Shown here in pieces: positions 1 through 8,249 of a stretch of 64,000 bases of DNA. Both the position numbers and the translations under genes were made by a program. Origin of the DNA: an uncultured Lachnospiraceae bacterium (GTDB taxonomy: Bacteria > Bacillota > Clostridia > Lachnospirales > Lachnospiraceae); contig CAJTQI010000004.1 of NCBI GenBank assembly GCA_910578645.1, positions 241,275 to 305,274 on the forward strand. Direction: 5' to 3'. How positions within the stretch are numbered: position 1 is the stretch's first letter; each line of letters opens with the position of its first letter. The notes under the pieces were generated by a model. It was not told where the DNA came from and ran no database searches. It was given only the letters and a program-made list of their open reading frames with translations.

Positions 1-1
1 C

Positions 2-2935
2 GTGGACAGCGTACAGCTCAACGAAGCATGTTCCTCCGGCTGCGGTTCTTTCATAGAAACCTTCGCCAAGTCATTAAACTACAATGTGGAAGATTTCGCC
101 AAGGCCGCCCTGTTCGCCAAACATCCCATTGACCTGGGCACACGCTGTACCGTATTCATGAACTCCAAGGTCAAACAGGCGCAAAAAGAAGGCGCCTCTG
201 TCTCCGACATCTCCGCGGGCTTAGCGTACTCTGTCATCAAGAATGCCCTGTTTAAAGTCATCAAAGTATCCGACGCCTCGGAACTGGGCAAAAACATCGT
301 GGTACAGGGCGGCACATTCTACAATGACGCCGTGTTGCGCAGCTTTGAAAAAATTGCCGGCTGCAAAGCCATCCGCCCGGACATCGCCGGCATTATGGGC
401 GCTTTCGGCGCTGCGCTTATTGCCAGGGAGCGCTACCGGGAAGGAGACGAATCTTCCATGCTGAGCATCGAACAGATTACAAGTTTGCAGTTCGAGACAA
501 GCATGGCAAAATGTAAAGGATGCACCAATAACTGCCGCCTGACCATCAATAAATTTACCGGAGGGCGCCAGTATATTTCCGGCAACCGCTGCGAGAGGGG
601 GCTAGGTAAAACAAAAAACGAGAACCATCTGCCCAACCTATACGATTATAAATTAAAAAGACTCTTCTCCTACGAACCGCTGTCCGCCGATTTGGCTGTC
701 CGGGGCACGGTAGGAATCCCCAGAGTCCTAAATATGTACGAGAACTATCCGTTCTGGTTCACTTTCTTTACAAAACTGAACTACCGTGTAGTGCTCTCTC
801 CCAGTTCCAACCGCAAAATATATGAACTGGGGATTGAATCCATTCCCAGCGAATCGGAATGTTACCCGGCCAAACTGGCCCATGGCCATGTTGCCTGGCT
901 CATCAACCAGAAGGTAGATTTTATTTTCTACCCGGCCCTGTTCTATGAGCGGGATGAGTTTCATGAAGCAAACAACCATTACAACTGCCCCATCGTCACC
1001 TCCTACTCAGAAAATATCAAAAATAATGTGGAGGAGATAGGACGCGGAGAAGTTTCTTTCCGCAACCCTTTTATGTCTTTTGAAAGCCTGCATACCGTCA
1101 CCAGCGCTCTTACTAAGGAATTTAGAGAACTTCCTGTTACGCAGGTGATGGATGCCGCTAAAGACGCCTGGGAAGAATTGGCCTTGGCGCGCCAGGATAT
1201 GCGCGACAAAGGTGAAGAAGTACTGCGTTTCATGGAACAAAACCACAAACGCGGCATTGTCCTGGCCGGCAGGCCCTATCATATAGACCCTGAAATCAAC
1301 CACGGCATCCCGGAACTCATTAACTCTTATGACCTGGCGGTACTGACGGAAGATTCCGTGTCGCATCTTGCGAAACCGGAACGCCCACTAATCGTATCCG
1401 ACCAGTGGATGTACCATTCCAGGCTGTATGCCGCCGCAAGCTATGTGAAGATGCGGGATGACCTGGACCTTATCCAGTTAAACTCCTTCGGATGCGGCTT
1501 GGACGCCGTAACAACCGACCAGGTAAACGATATCCTGTCAGGCGCCGACAAAATATATACTTGCCTAAAAATTGATGAAGTCAATAACCTGGGCGCCGCC
1601 AGAATCCGTATACGCTCCTTGCTCTCGGCAATCAAAGTCAGGGAGCAGAAGCACAAACAGCGTACCATCCGTTCCAGCGCCATAGACAAAGTGGAGTTTA
1701 CGGAAGAGATGCGCAAGGACTATACTATCCTGTGCCCTCAGATGTCTCCCATTCACTTTGAAATCATGCAGGCAGGTTTTAGGGCCTGCGGATACCATTT
1801 CGAGGTGCTTGGCAATGACAACAGGCATGCCGTGGATGTGGGGTTAAAATATGTCAACAATGATGCATGTTATCCGTCTTTGATGGTTGTAGGGCAGATT
1901 ATGGACGCCCTGCTCTCCGGCAAATATGATTTAAACAAAGTGGCAATCATCATGACCCAGACAGGCGGCGGCTGTCGTGCCACCAACTACGTAGGATTCA
2001 TCAGACGTGCCCTGGAGAAGGCGGATATGCCACAAATCCCTGTCATCTCCCTAAACCTTGCGGGCATCGAAAGTAACCCTGGTTTCCATCTGAATGCCGA
2101 ACTGCTTATGCGCGCCGCATACAGCGCGCTCTTCGGGGATGTTTTCATGCGCTGCGTCTACCGTATGCGCCCTTATGAGAAAGAGCCCGGCTCTGTGGAT
2201 GCCCTTCATGCAAAGTGGGTGTCGAAATGCCAAGATTTCGTTTCGAGAAAACATATGAGTTATGTGGCTTTCGGCAAAATGTGCCGTCAGATAATACGTG
2301 ATTTTGATGCCATCCCCATCCATGAAAACCTGCGCAAACCGCGGGTAGGGATTGTGGGAGAAATCCTGGTTAAATTTGCCCCCGCCGCCAATAACCATCT
2401 TGTGGAGTTGTTGGAGTCCGAAGGGGCTGAGGCCGTGGTGCCCGATTTGCTTGACTTTATGCTCTACTGCTTCTATAACCAGATATACAAAGCAGATTAC
2501 CTGGGCACATCGCGCAAGGCCGCCACATTTTCCAGACTGGGTATCTGGACACTCGAGAAGATGCGCGCCCAGGCCGCAAAAGAATTTAGCAAAAGCAAGC
2601 ATTTCACGCCTCCTGTCAGCATTTACAAGCTCGTGGAATATGCAGAGCCGATTGTCAACATCGGCAACCAGACCGGAGAAGGCTGGTTCCTAACCGGAGA
2701 AATGGTAGAATTAATCCACAGCGGCGTCAACAATATCGTCTGCACGCAGCCTTTTGGCTGTCTGCCTAACCATGTGGTCGGCAAGGGCGTTATCAAGGAA
2801 TTACGCAAAAGATATCCGCTCTCCAATATCGTGGCAATCGATTACGACCCTGGCGCCAGTGAGGTAAACCAGCTTAACCGGATTAAACTGATGCTGTCCA
2901 CTGCGCAGAAGAATTTGAAGAAAGAGAAAAAATAG
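2..2935 (+). CDS. Acyl-CoA dehydratase activase-related protein, 3' part
   Basis: The frame is open from the window edge, so the gene begins upstream; the GTG at position 2 is very likely an internal codon. The first ~140 residues match the end of a BadF/BadG/BcrA/BcrD-type ATPase domain (NEACSSGCGSF and GIMGAFGAALIARE). They are followed by a cysteine cluster (CKGCTNNC, then NRCERG) and long DUF2229-like and dehydratase-like regions, including QTGGGCRATNY and CTQPFGCLPNHV. In this family the ATPase drives electrons through an iron-sulfur cluster into 2-hydroxyacyl-CoA dehydratases; the role of the long fused forms is not settled. Full-length members have about 1400 residues, so roughly 400 are missing here. 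The substrate cannot be read from the sequence. Confidence 0.85.
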   Translation: MDSVQLNEACSSGCGSFIETFAKSLNYNVEDFAKAALFAKHPIDLGTRCTVFMNSKVKQAQKEGASVSDISAGLAYSVIKNALFKVIKVSDASELGKNIVVQGGTFYNDAVLRSFEKIAGCKAIRPDIAGIMGAFGAALIARERYREGDESSMLSIEQITSLQFETSMAKCKGCTNNCRLTINKFTGGRQYISGNRCERGLGKTKNENHLPNLYDYKLKRLFSYEPLSADLAVRGTVGIPRVLNMYENYPFWFTFFTKLNYRVVLSPSSNRKIYELGIESIPSESECYPAKLAHGHVAWLINQKVDFIFYPALFYERDEFHEANNHYNCPIVTSYSENIKNNVEEIGRGEVSFRNPFMSFESLHTVTSALTKEFRELPVTQVMDAAKDAWEELALARQDMRDKGEEVLRFMEQNHKRGIVLAGRPYHIDPEINHGIPELINSYDLAVLTEDSVSHLAKPERPLIVSDQWMYHSRLYAAASYVKMRDDLDLIQLNSFGCGLDAVTTDQVNDILSGADKIYTCLKIDEVNNLGAARIRIRSLLSAIKVREQKHKQRTIRSSAIDKVEFTEEMRKDYTILCPQMSPIHFEIMQAGFRACGYHFEVLGNDNRHAVDVGLKYVNNDACYPSLMVVGQIMDALLSGKYDLNKVAIIMTQTGGGCRATNYVGFIRRALEKADMPQIPVISLNLAGIESNPGFHLNAELLMRAAYSALFGDVFMRCVYRMRPYEKEPGSVDALHAKWVSKCQDFVSRKHMSYVAFGKMCRQIIRDFDAIPIHENLRKPRVGIVGEILVKFAPAANNHLVELLESEGAEAVVPDLLDFMLYCFYNQIYKADYLGTSRKAATFSRLGIWTLEKMRAQAAKEFSKSKHFTPPVSIYKLVEYAEPIVNIGNQTGEGWFLTGEMVELIHSGVNNIVCTQPFGCLPNHVVGKGVIKELRKRYPLSNIVAIDYDPGASEVNQLNRIKLMLSTAQKNLKKEKK

Positions 2936-2937
2936 AT

Positions 2938-3041
2938 AAAAAAGGCTGCCGCAAATAGCACTTTCTAACAATATATAGCTGGATGCTTCAGATGCCAAAA
3001 CTATATATTGCAAATATGCTACATTTTGCGACAGCTTTTTT
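2938..3041. terminator. Long imperfect palindrome downstream of the activase gene, terminator-like
   Basis: AAAAAGGCTGCCGCAAAT at the left end pairs with ATTTTGCGACAGCTTTTTT at the right end, and CAATATATAG pairs with CTATATATTG further in, giving a stem of about 45 nt per arm with bulges. The right end finishes in a T run. It starts 3 bp after the stop codon and can terminate transcription from both sides. The GCTGTCGCAAAA arm resembles the hairpin at 59604-59647, so both may belong to one dispersed family. Confidence 0.6.
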
Positions 3042-3105
3042 GTATGCCAAAACCGTTCCTATAACAGGAATTGATACGGCAATGAGCCATATACTCCAAA
3101 ATTAT

Positions 3106-3618
3106 TTATGACTCTATCTCCTCAAAAAGTTCATCAAACGTAATCTTAACGCCGGGAAAATGAATAAGCTTTAGTTCACCTTTATTCTTTTCTGTGATTG
3201 TATTCTGCAAAAAATATTTCGGTCTGTCGTTTTCATAATCCAATTCATATATTTCGACTTCTTTTTTTCTCCAGTCTACAATCCAATATTCCTCAACTTC
3301 CTGTTGTCTGTATAACTCCATTTTTTCGGAACGGTCATATTTTTCTGTCGTTGGGGATAATACTTCCAAAACAAACCTGGGTGAGTCAAGAAACATGTTG
3401 CCACGTCTTGATTTCACACGACAATTTATAGAAGCATCCGGAATAACCGTTCTACTTTCTCCATCATCTGACCTGAATCTATACTGTACATTATCGGAAA
3501 AAACATAACATGTACTGTTCTTAAGCTGTTTTCTAATTGCCGAAACAAAATTGACAATGACAAGCGAATGTTCAGGACTCGCTCCTGCCATATCCGTAAT
3601 TTGTAAATTAATATCCAT
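3106..3618 (-). CDS. Uma2 family (DUF820) nuclease-fold protein
   Basis: 170 residues with the PD-(D/E)XK core of the Uma2/DUF820 family: VIPDASINC supplies the Asp, FVLEVLSPTTEKYDR the Glu, and KMELYRQQEVEEYWIVD follows, with WIVD typical of the family. Members are predicted endonucleases, abundant in cyanobacteria and scattered in Firmicutes; their biological role is unclear. The start is preceded by AAGGAGGG at 6-nt spacing. It stands alone, on the strand opposite to the activase gene. The N-terminus lacks the usual leader of about 20 residues, so the protein may be slightly short, but the catalytic residues are present. Confidence 0.82.
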   Translation of the reverse strand: MDINLQITDMAGASPEHSLVIVNFVSAIRKQLKNSTCYVFSDNVQYRFRSDDGESRTVIPDASINCRVKSRRGNMFLDSPRFVLEVLSPTTEKYDRSEKMELYRQQEVEEYWIVDWRKKEVEIYELDYENDRPKYFLQNTITEKNKGELKLIHFPGVKITFDELFEEIES

Positions 3619-3698
3619 ATAAACCCTCCTTCAAAACTGCGTGAAATCAGCATCAGCATTTTTATTTATATCAAAAAACAGATGCAAAAGTTTATTTC

Positions 3699-3872
3699 TT
3701 ACATCTGTTTCCTTACAACCAAATATTCATTGTCCAACTGGTAGAAAGAACAATCAAAACTGCCGCCTCTTAAGAACCTGCTCATATCGTCCTCATCCAA
3801 ATCTACCATGCACACATAACACTCATAATCTTCGTCATACTGATAATGACTACAGCTATCACAATTACTCAT
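3699..3872 (-). CDS. Small cysteine-rich protein, DUF6472-like
   Basis: 57 residues. I chose the ATG at 3872 because GGAG lies 6 nt upstream; the longer frame to 3968 has no such site. The protein begins MSNCDSCSHYQYDEDYECYVC, so two CxxC pairs flank an acidic stretch, then MVDLDEDDMSRFLRG and a C-terminal YLVVRKQM. This layout matches small Clostridia proteins labelled DUF6472 as I remember them. Four cysteines suggest a single bound zinc ion. Function is unknown. Confidence 0.65.
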   Translation of the reverse strand: MSNCDSCSHYQYDEDYECYVCMVDLDEDDMSRFLRGGSFDCSFYQLDNEYLVVRKQM

Positions 3873-4027
3873 TCTAATCTCCATTTCTGAGCCGCTTACC
3901 GTAAGGAATCCGTAACCTTGCCTGTGCAAAAGTATAAATCTCAAATCAGCGTCTGCCATAAAAACCATTTGCTTTCACTCAGAAACAAATAACAAATTGT
4001 ACTATCCGGCAAATTTGGACGCGGAAA

Positions 4028-4318
4028 TTAGTAAAAGGTCTTGTCAACTTTGCGGTTGACAAATTTGATGTTATCCTTTATTTCCTCCTCCAAATCATGA
4101 AGCGCTTCATCTGCAATCTCCTTCTGTAGTTGGTTTACACAGAATATGCACGTACCAAACTTGTCATTTGAAAAAAACTTCGGTTTCTCCCATTTCACAA
4201 AATAGGATACTCTATTTTTGAGCAGTATCTTCTCTATCCGCTCTTTCGTCGCCAAGTCGGTTACCTGGCACCATTCCAATTCATTATGCACTTTTACCTT
4301 CTGATATGCTGTCTCCAT
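4028..4318 (-). CDS. Hypothetical protein
   Basis: About 96 residues from the ATG at 4318, which has GAGGGGG 8 nt upstream; the frame's first ATG (4339) overlaps that ribosome site. The sequence is soluble and mixed charged, with FFSNDKFGTCIFCVNQ and an acidic C-terminal helix (EIADEALHDLEEEIKD). No family was recognised. It is divergent from metA, with a 135-bp shared upstream region. Confidence 0.5.
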   Translation of the reverse strand: METAYQKVKVHNELEWCQVTDLATKERIEKILLKNRVSYFVKWEKPKFFSNDKFGTCIFCVNQLQKEIADEALHDLEEEIKDNIKFVNRKVDKTFY

Positions 4319-4453
4319 ACCATGAACCCCCTCTGACACTGTTTACTATTGAATTATACCCCATTTCCCTTAAATGTGCAATTGTTGCAAGACAGCTTTT
4401 TTTATGCTACTCTATATTTTAATAAGAAACACAATGAAAGTTGAGGAATTTAT

Positions 4454-5371
4454 ATGCCTATCAAAGTAGCAGACTCTTTACCCGCAACTACCATATTAGA
4501 AAATGAAAATATCTTCGTCATGACGGAGTACCGCGCGATGCACCAGGATATTCGTCCGCTTAATGTGCTGATTCTGAACCTGATGCCTACCAAAATTGTG
4601 ACGGAAACACAGCTTCTACGCAAGCTGTCCAACACGCCTCTGCAGGTAAACGTGGAATTTTTACAGACCGCAAGCTACACGCCTCTGCACACCGATTCCA
4701 ACCATATGGAGTCCTTCTACACAACTTTTGACCAAGTAAAAGACCGTAAATATGACGGCATGATTATCACCGGAGCGCCGCTTGATTATGTGAAATTCGA
4801 GGATGTGACTTATTGGAAAGAGCTATGCACGATTATGGAGTGGGGCAAAACACACGTCCACTGTACGCTCCATCTATGTTGGGGCGCTTTTGCCGGATTA
4901 TACTATCTCTATGGGTTAGAGCGCACTGACCTTAAGACGAAGCTGTCCGGCGTCTATTCCCACAAAATCATAAAGAGAAACTCCCCTCTTTTCCGTGGAT
5001 TTGACGATATCTTCTATGCGCCCCAGTCACGCGCCATGGGCATCGATGCAGACAAGATTGCCTCCGTACCGGAGTTAGAACTTATGGCTGTCTCCGACGA
5101 AGCCGGCGTAGCCATCGCCAAGACAACCGACAGCCGCCATTTCTTCGTTACCTGCCATCCCGAATATGACGCCGACACTCTGGCACAAGAATATTTCCGA
5201 GATTTGGGTAAAGGGATGAATCCTACCATACCTGCCAACTATTTTCCGGATAATAACCCGGGAAACCCGCCTGTCGTTAATTGGCGTTCCACCGGGCAGC
5301 TCTTGTATTCTAACTGGCTCAATTACTACGTGTATCAGACGACGCCCTATGATGTGAGAGAAATTGTATAA
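4454..5371 (+). CDS. metA: Homoserine O-acyltransferase MetA
   Basis: 305 residues, full length for the MetA family. It activates homoserine by acylating the hydroxyl group, the committed step of methionine synthesis. The nucleophile Cys142 lies in HLCWGAFAG; His235 and Glu237 lie in TCHPEYD and complete the catalytic set. GAGGA sits 6 nt before the ATG. Residue 111, which distinguishes acetyl-CoA users (Glu) from succinyl-CoA users (Gly), is Asp here (GAPLDYVKFEDV). By analogy with Glu I expect acetyl-CoA, but this is inference. No SAM riboswitch or T-box is visible in the 114 bp upstream. The gene stands alone. Confidence 0.93.
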   Translation: MPIKVADSLPATTILENENIFVMTEYRAMHQDIRPLNVLILNLMPTKIVTETQLLRKLSNTPLQVNVEFLQTASYTPLHTDSNHMESFYTTFDQVKDRKYDGMIITGAPLDYVKFEDVTYWKELCTIMEWGKTHVHCTLHLCWGAFAGLYYLYGLERTDLKTKLSGVYSHKIIKRNSPLFRGFDDIFYAPQSRAMGIDADKIASVPELELMAVSDEAGVAIAKTTDSRHFFVTCHPEYDADTLAQEYFRDLGKGMNPTIPANYFPDNNPGNPPVVNWRSTGQLLYSNWLNYYVYQTTPYDVREIV

Positions 5372-5383
5372 CATGAATTCAAA

Positions 5384-5407
5384 GGGGACAGGCTTTTGCC
5401 TGTCCCC
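5384..5407. terminator. Hairpin between metA and the Rpn-family gene
   Basis: A perfect 10-bp stem GGGGACAGGC / GCCTGTCCCC closes a TTTT loop, 12 bp after the metA stop and between convergent genes. Neither side has a clean T run, so it is a probable shared terminator rather than a certain one. Confidence 0.5.
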
Positions 5408-5469
5408 TGCTCTCTGAATTACACTTTCCACCAGTTTTTGAATCAGCATAAGCATCTTCCTTGTTTCCA

Positions 5470-6297
5470 TCATTGGACATACCGTTCTGCCTCTTCTCTG
5501 GAAAACTTAAATTTTTCCTGAATCTTCTGCACAATTGTTGCATCTGGGATTTCTAAATCCTTTAATGTAGATACCATTCCTAAAATACCTTTTTCGATAC
5601 CTTTTTCGATACCTTTTTCGATACCTTTTTCAATGTTTTCCTGGTCGCGCATCAATAATGTCATATACTCATGCCTCCATTTCCGGTTCTTCTTCGCCTC
5701 TTCCACCGCTTCTTCTAATTTCATAATAAAACTGTCTTCTGACTTCTTCCCTGCCACATAGTCAAGGAATGCCCTCAGTTCCCCACTGACATCGTCCTGC
5801 TCACCGTCGGCATTTAAGAAAATCTTCAATGCCCCATCCCCTAAAGAAACAGTATAGTCTTCTTTACAGATATTTTCAAAAGTATAGATATGCCTCCCTT
5901 TGCCAAAAACATCAAAGGGACAGATAAAAATAACATAGCTCCGGTTTAGCTTCTTATAGGACTGCCCTGCGTCTATCAACTGCAGGTCTATCATACTCTG
6001 GTAATACCTGCTTCTTTTGGGAAGTTCTTTTGTATCTGCCACTTGCATTTCAATGTCGTAGACAGAACCTTTCCCATCTTTCACATAAACGTCCAACCTG
6101 ACGCTTTTTGCATCTACATCAGGCTTGATTGCTTTTTGCAGTTCAGGATATTCTATATGGTCTATTTCTAAATCCGGAAGGATTCTTTGCAGTAATTCTT
6201 TGCACAGTTCCGCATCCTGCATAACCTTCCCGAACAGAAAATCATTGGATATTCTCAGTGATTCCCATATCGTGCTAAACTCAATTTGGTTTTCCAT
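5470..6297 (-). CDS. Rpn family recombination-promoting nuclease / PDDEXK transposase-like protein
   Basis: 275 residues. The N-terminal ~190 residues match the PDDEXK_2/Rpn family: FLFGKVMQDAELCKELLQRIL, then RLDVYVKD and VYDIEMQ supply the Asp and the Glu-x-Gln of the nuclease core. Rpn proteins in E. coli are nucleases that promote RecA-independent recombination; some are defence-related. Near the C-terminus four EKGI units form a charged linker encoded by a perfect 12-bp tandem repeat (5585-5632), followed by a small helical tail. The start at 6297 lies after a GAAGG-type site. It is a single gene, not flanked by inverted repeats, so it is not itself an IS element. Confidence 0.85.
   Translation of the reverse strand: MENQIEFSTIWESLRISNDFLFGKVMQDAELCKELLQRILPDLEIDHIEYPELQKAIKPDVDAKSVRLDVYVKDGKGSVYDIEMQVADTKELPKRSRYYQSMIDLQLIDAGQSYKKLNRSYVIFICPFDVFGKGRHIYTFENICKEDYTVSLGDGALKIFLNADGEQDDVSGELRAFLDYVAGKKSEDSFIMKLEEAVEEAKKNRKWRHEYMTLLMRDQENIEKGIEKGIEKGIEKGILGMVSTLKDLEIPDATIVQKIQEKFKFSREEAERYVQ
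5585..5632 (-). repeat. Four 12-bp tandem repeats inside the Rpn-family gene
   Basis: The unit ATACCTTTTTCG is repeated four times, the last ending in CA. Each unit encodes Glu-Lys-Gly-Ile on the minus strand. The 12-bp period keeps the frame, so slippage would change linker length without breaking the protein. Confidence 0.9.
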
Positions 6298-6370
6298 GGC
6301 CTCACCTTCCCTCTTCTTTAATCATATTATACAAATTCTGCTGATAAAATACAATAAATCTTAAACCTGT

Positions 6371-7015
6371 TTATTCCGCTTCTACCGCCTCCAATTTGCT
6401 TATTGAGACTTCGTAAGCCATCCGCAATTCGCTCCTTGTTTCATAAACCTTTTTTACATATACCCGGCTCTGGATTCTTCCCCAGACGGCGCATCGGGCG
6501 CCAACTTCAAACTCACACAAAAATCTGGCATTTCTGCCCCATGCAATACATGGTATGTAATCTGTTTTCCCATATGGACGATTGACTGCAAGTATCATAT
6601 CTGCGATTTCTCTCCCGAGCGGCGTTTTCCGGTAAATTATCTGCTTGCAAATGTATCCATCAAGAAAAATACAGTTTTCATTATACTTTATCCTTAGTTC
6701 TTCATATTCAAACTCGCCTGTTTCAATCTCTCTTGCAAACACTGACAAAATAAGCCTGCTTCTTTCTCCCTCATGTCTGTTACAAGAGCGAAATTGCCCT
6801 GATACCCTCACAAATCGCCCTGCCCAGCTCTCTTTCATATCAATAAACCGGTCCGATACCATAATCGGAATAAAATCTGACTCATTACTTTTTCTAATTG
6901 TCTTTAAGTCGGCAGTGTAAAATTTCTCGCCATAAATCTCATGGCTAAACCCAAAATCACTTACAATTTCCCCACTTAATGTTACTTTGTTATTTTTATT
7001 CCTCGTTTCATTCAT
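6371..7015 (-). CDS. Single-stranded-DNA-binding protein with two OB folds
   Basis: 214 residues. Residues ~10-95 (VTLSGEIVSDFGFS...SGQFRS) and ~115-200 (FLDGYICK...TPLGREIADMILAVNRPYG, YIPCIAWGRNA, VWGRIQSRVY) each read as an OB fold; the second is clearly of the SSB type. There is no acidic C-terminal tip of the replicative SSB kind, so this is an accessory SSB. A degenerate small frame overlaps its start (7008-7161). It lies beside the phage-tail island but shows no link to it. Confidence 0.7.
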   Translation of the reverse strand: MNETRNKNNKVTLSGEIVSDFGFSHEIYGEKFYTADLKTIRKSNESDFIPIMVSDRFIDMKESWAGRFVRVSGQFRSCNRHEGERSRLILSVFAREIETGEFEYEELRIKYNENCIFLDGYICKQIIYRKTPLGREIADMILAVNRPYGKTDYIPCIAWGRNARFLCEFEVGARCAVWGRIQSRVYVKKVYETRSELRMAYEVSISKLEAVEAE

Positions 7016-7161
7016 TAATTTTATCCTCTAATCTGATTTGATATTCGTAATCCGCTATCTCCTTATCTCTCAATGTCGGCAGGTAAACTCAAGACTCTCA
7101 ATTTTTTCACCAGTTTGATAATTTTATCTTTATAAAACCTCTTTTCCCTTAAATTTTCCAT
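7008..7161 (-). pseudogene. Degenerate small gene upstream of the SSB gene
   Basis: From the ATG at 7161 (AAAGGTG upstream) the frame reads MENLREKRFYKDKIIKLVKK and stops at 7063. Another frame then reads LPTLRDKEIADYEYQIRLED and ends at 7008, overlapping the SSB start by 8 nt. The two pieces look like one small protein of about 50 residues broken by frameshift near an A-rich run. It could instead be two unrelated short open frames. Confidence 0.35.
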
Positions 7162-7302
7162 GGTAACTTATCACCTTTCACAAATTATTTCAGGCAAAGC
7201 TTATTTTAGCATTAACTTTTTAGTATTTTACCTACATTTGTACGTCCTTTTATTGATGTATTATATTATGATTGTCTTATACTCGAGATAAGGAGTATGA
7301 AA

Positions 7303-7563
7303 ATGGAAGAATACACAAGATATGGAAAACCAATTATGAAAAAAATAAGAAAAAATTTGTTAGATTACAAAAAGGAACATAATTTGACAAATCAACAGAT
7401 GGCTGTGCGCTGCGACTTGTCATTGTCTGAATATGATAAAATAATGAATGTCAAAACGCACAGCAAATACGGATGCTCAATTGATACATTTTATAAAATA
7501 TGTTTTAACTTAGATATTTCATCTGATGGTTTACTTGGACTTCGATTCTTTTTAAAAAAATAG
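7303..7563 (+). CDS. Small helix-turn-helix protein (XRE-like)
   Basis: 86 residues from the second ATG, which has AAGGAG 7 nt upstream; the first ATG (7297) is too close to that site. Residues ~15-70 (IRKNLLDYKKEHNLTNQQMAVRCDLSLSEYDKIMN) have the pattern of a Cro/C1-type DNA-binding domain with a divergent second half. It is the only plus-strand gene at the left border of the tail island and converges on the lysozyme gene, 21 bp apart. It could regulate the island or be a host gene; nothing in the sequence decides. Confidence 0.55.
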   Translation: MEEYTRYGKPIMKKIRKNLLDYKKEHNLTNQQMAVRCDLSLSEYDKIMNVKTHSKYGCSIDTFYKICFNLDISSDGLLGLRFFLKK

Positions 7564-7584
7564 ATTTTTTGTATCTTTTGTTTC

Positions 7585-8202
7585 CTATTGTTCTCTTGGA
7601 ATATCGTATTTAATATTCAAATCCACATCTCCGTGAATGCCATTCACGCGACCTTTTGACGTATACTGCCATCCCCATAACGGATGCATGATTGACGGCT
7701 TCTTATCTTCTCTGGGCACATCTGCAAATTCCATTTGCTTGCTGCTTGGATATCTTGCAATCCAAAACGGGCAGTCAATAAACATATGAAACGGCTTAAT
7801 AAAAGAATTGTAAAAAGAAAGCCCGGTGTACACACCGAACTTATATCTTGCGGATTGTATGATGTTTTTGTAGGCGTTGATAATATCAATCAACGCCATT
7901 CCAAGATTCATATGCGATTTTTCCTCTATGTCAAGCCAGACTGTGTCGATTTTCTTCCCCGAAATCACAGATAGTACGGTCTTTGCGTCTGATACCGCTT
8001 TGTCTACCGTCAATGCATAAGAATAGTTGTAAACGTCTACAGGCAATCCTTGACTGATTGCGCCGTTATAGTTTCTTTCAAACGAATCTTCTTTCTGGCA
8101 TTGTTTGTTAATTGCCTTTAATATTGCAAACTCTACGCCGGAATCCTTGACTTTTTTCCAGTCTATGGTTCCGTTCCACTTTGCTACGTCAATACCTTTC
8201 AT
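7585..8202 (-). CDS. GH25 lysozyme (tail-island endolysin)
   Basis: About 205 residues from the ATG at 8202, chosen because GAGGTG lies 5 nt upstream; the frame extends to 8253 without one. KGIDVAKWNGTIDW and TVWLDIEE carry the acidic catalytic residues of glycoside hydrolase family 25, and the C-terminal GDVDLNIKY closes the barrel. These enzymes cut between N-acetylmuramic acid and N-acetylglucosamine in peptidoglycan. There is no cell-wall-binding domain and no signal peptide, so export would depend on the holin at the other end of the island. It is the last gene of the tail operon. Confidence 0.9.
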   Translation of the reverse strand: MKGIDVAKWNGTIDWKKVKDSGVEFAILKAINKQCQKEDSFERNYNGAISQGLPVDVYNYSYALTVDKAVSDAKTVLSVISGKKIDTVWLDIEEKSHMNLGMALIDIINAYKNIIQSARYKFGVYTGLSFYNSFIKPFHMFIDCPFWIARYPSSKQMEFADVPREDKKPSIMHPLWGWQYTSKGRVNGIHGDVDLNIKYDIPREQ

Positions 8203-8249
8203 ATAATCACCTCGTATTCTTTCTACCCTACGCACTTTTACACCTTCTT

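Noticed and set aside
4340..4453. SAM riboswitch or T-box before metA
   Set aside because: The 114-bp region is too short and shows no such conserved stem or anti-terminator.
5470..6297. Insertion sequence at the Rpn-family gene
   Set aside because: No terminal inverted repeats or target duplication flank it.
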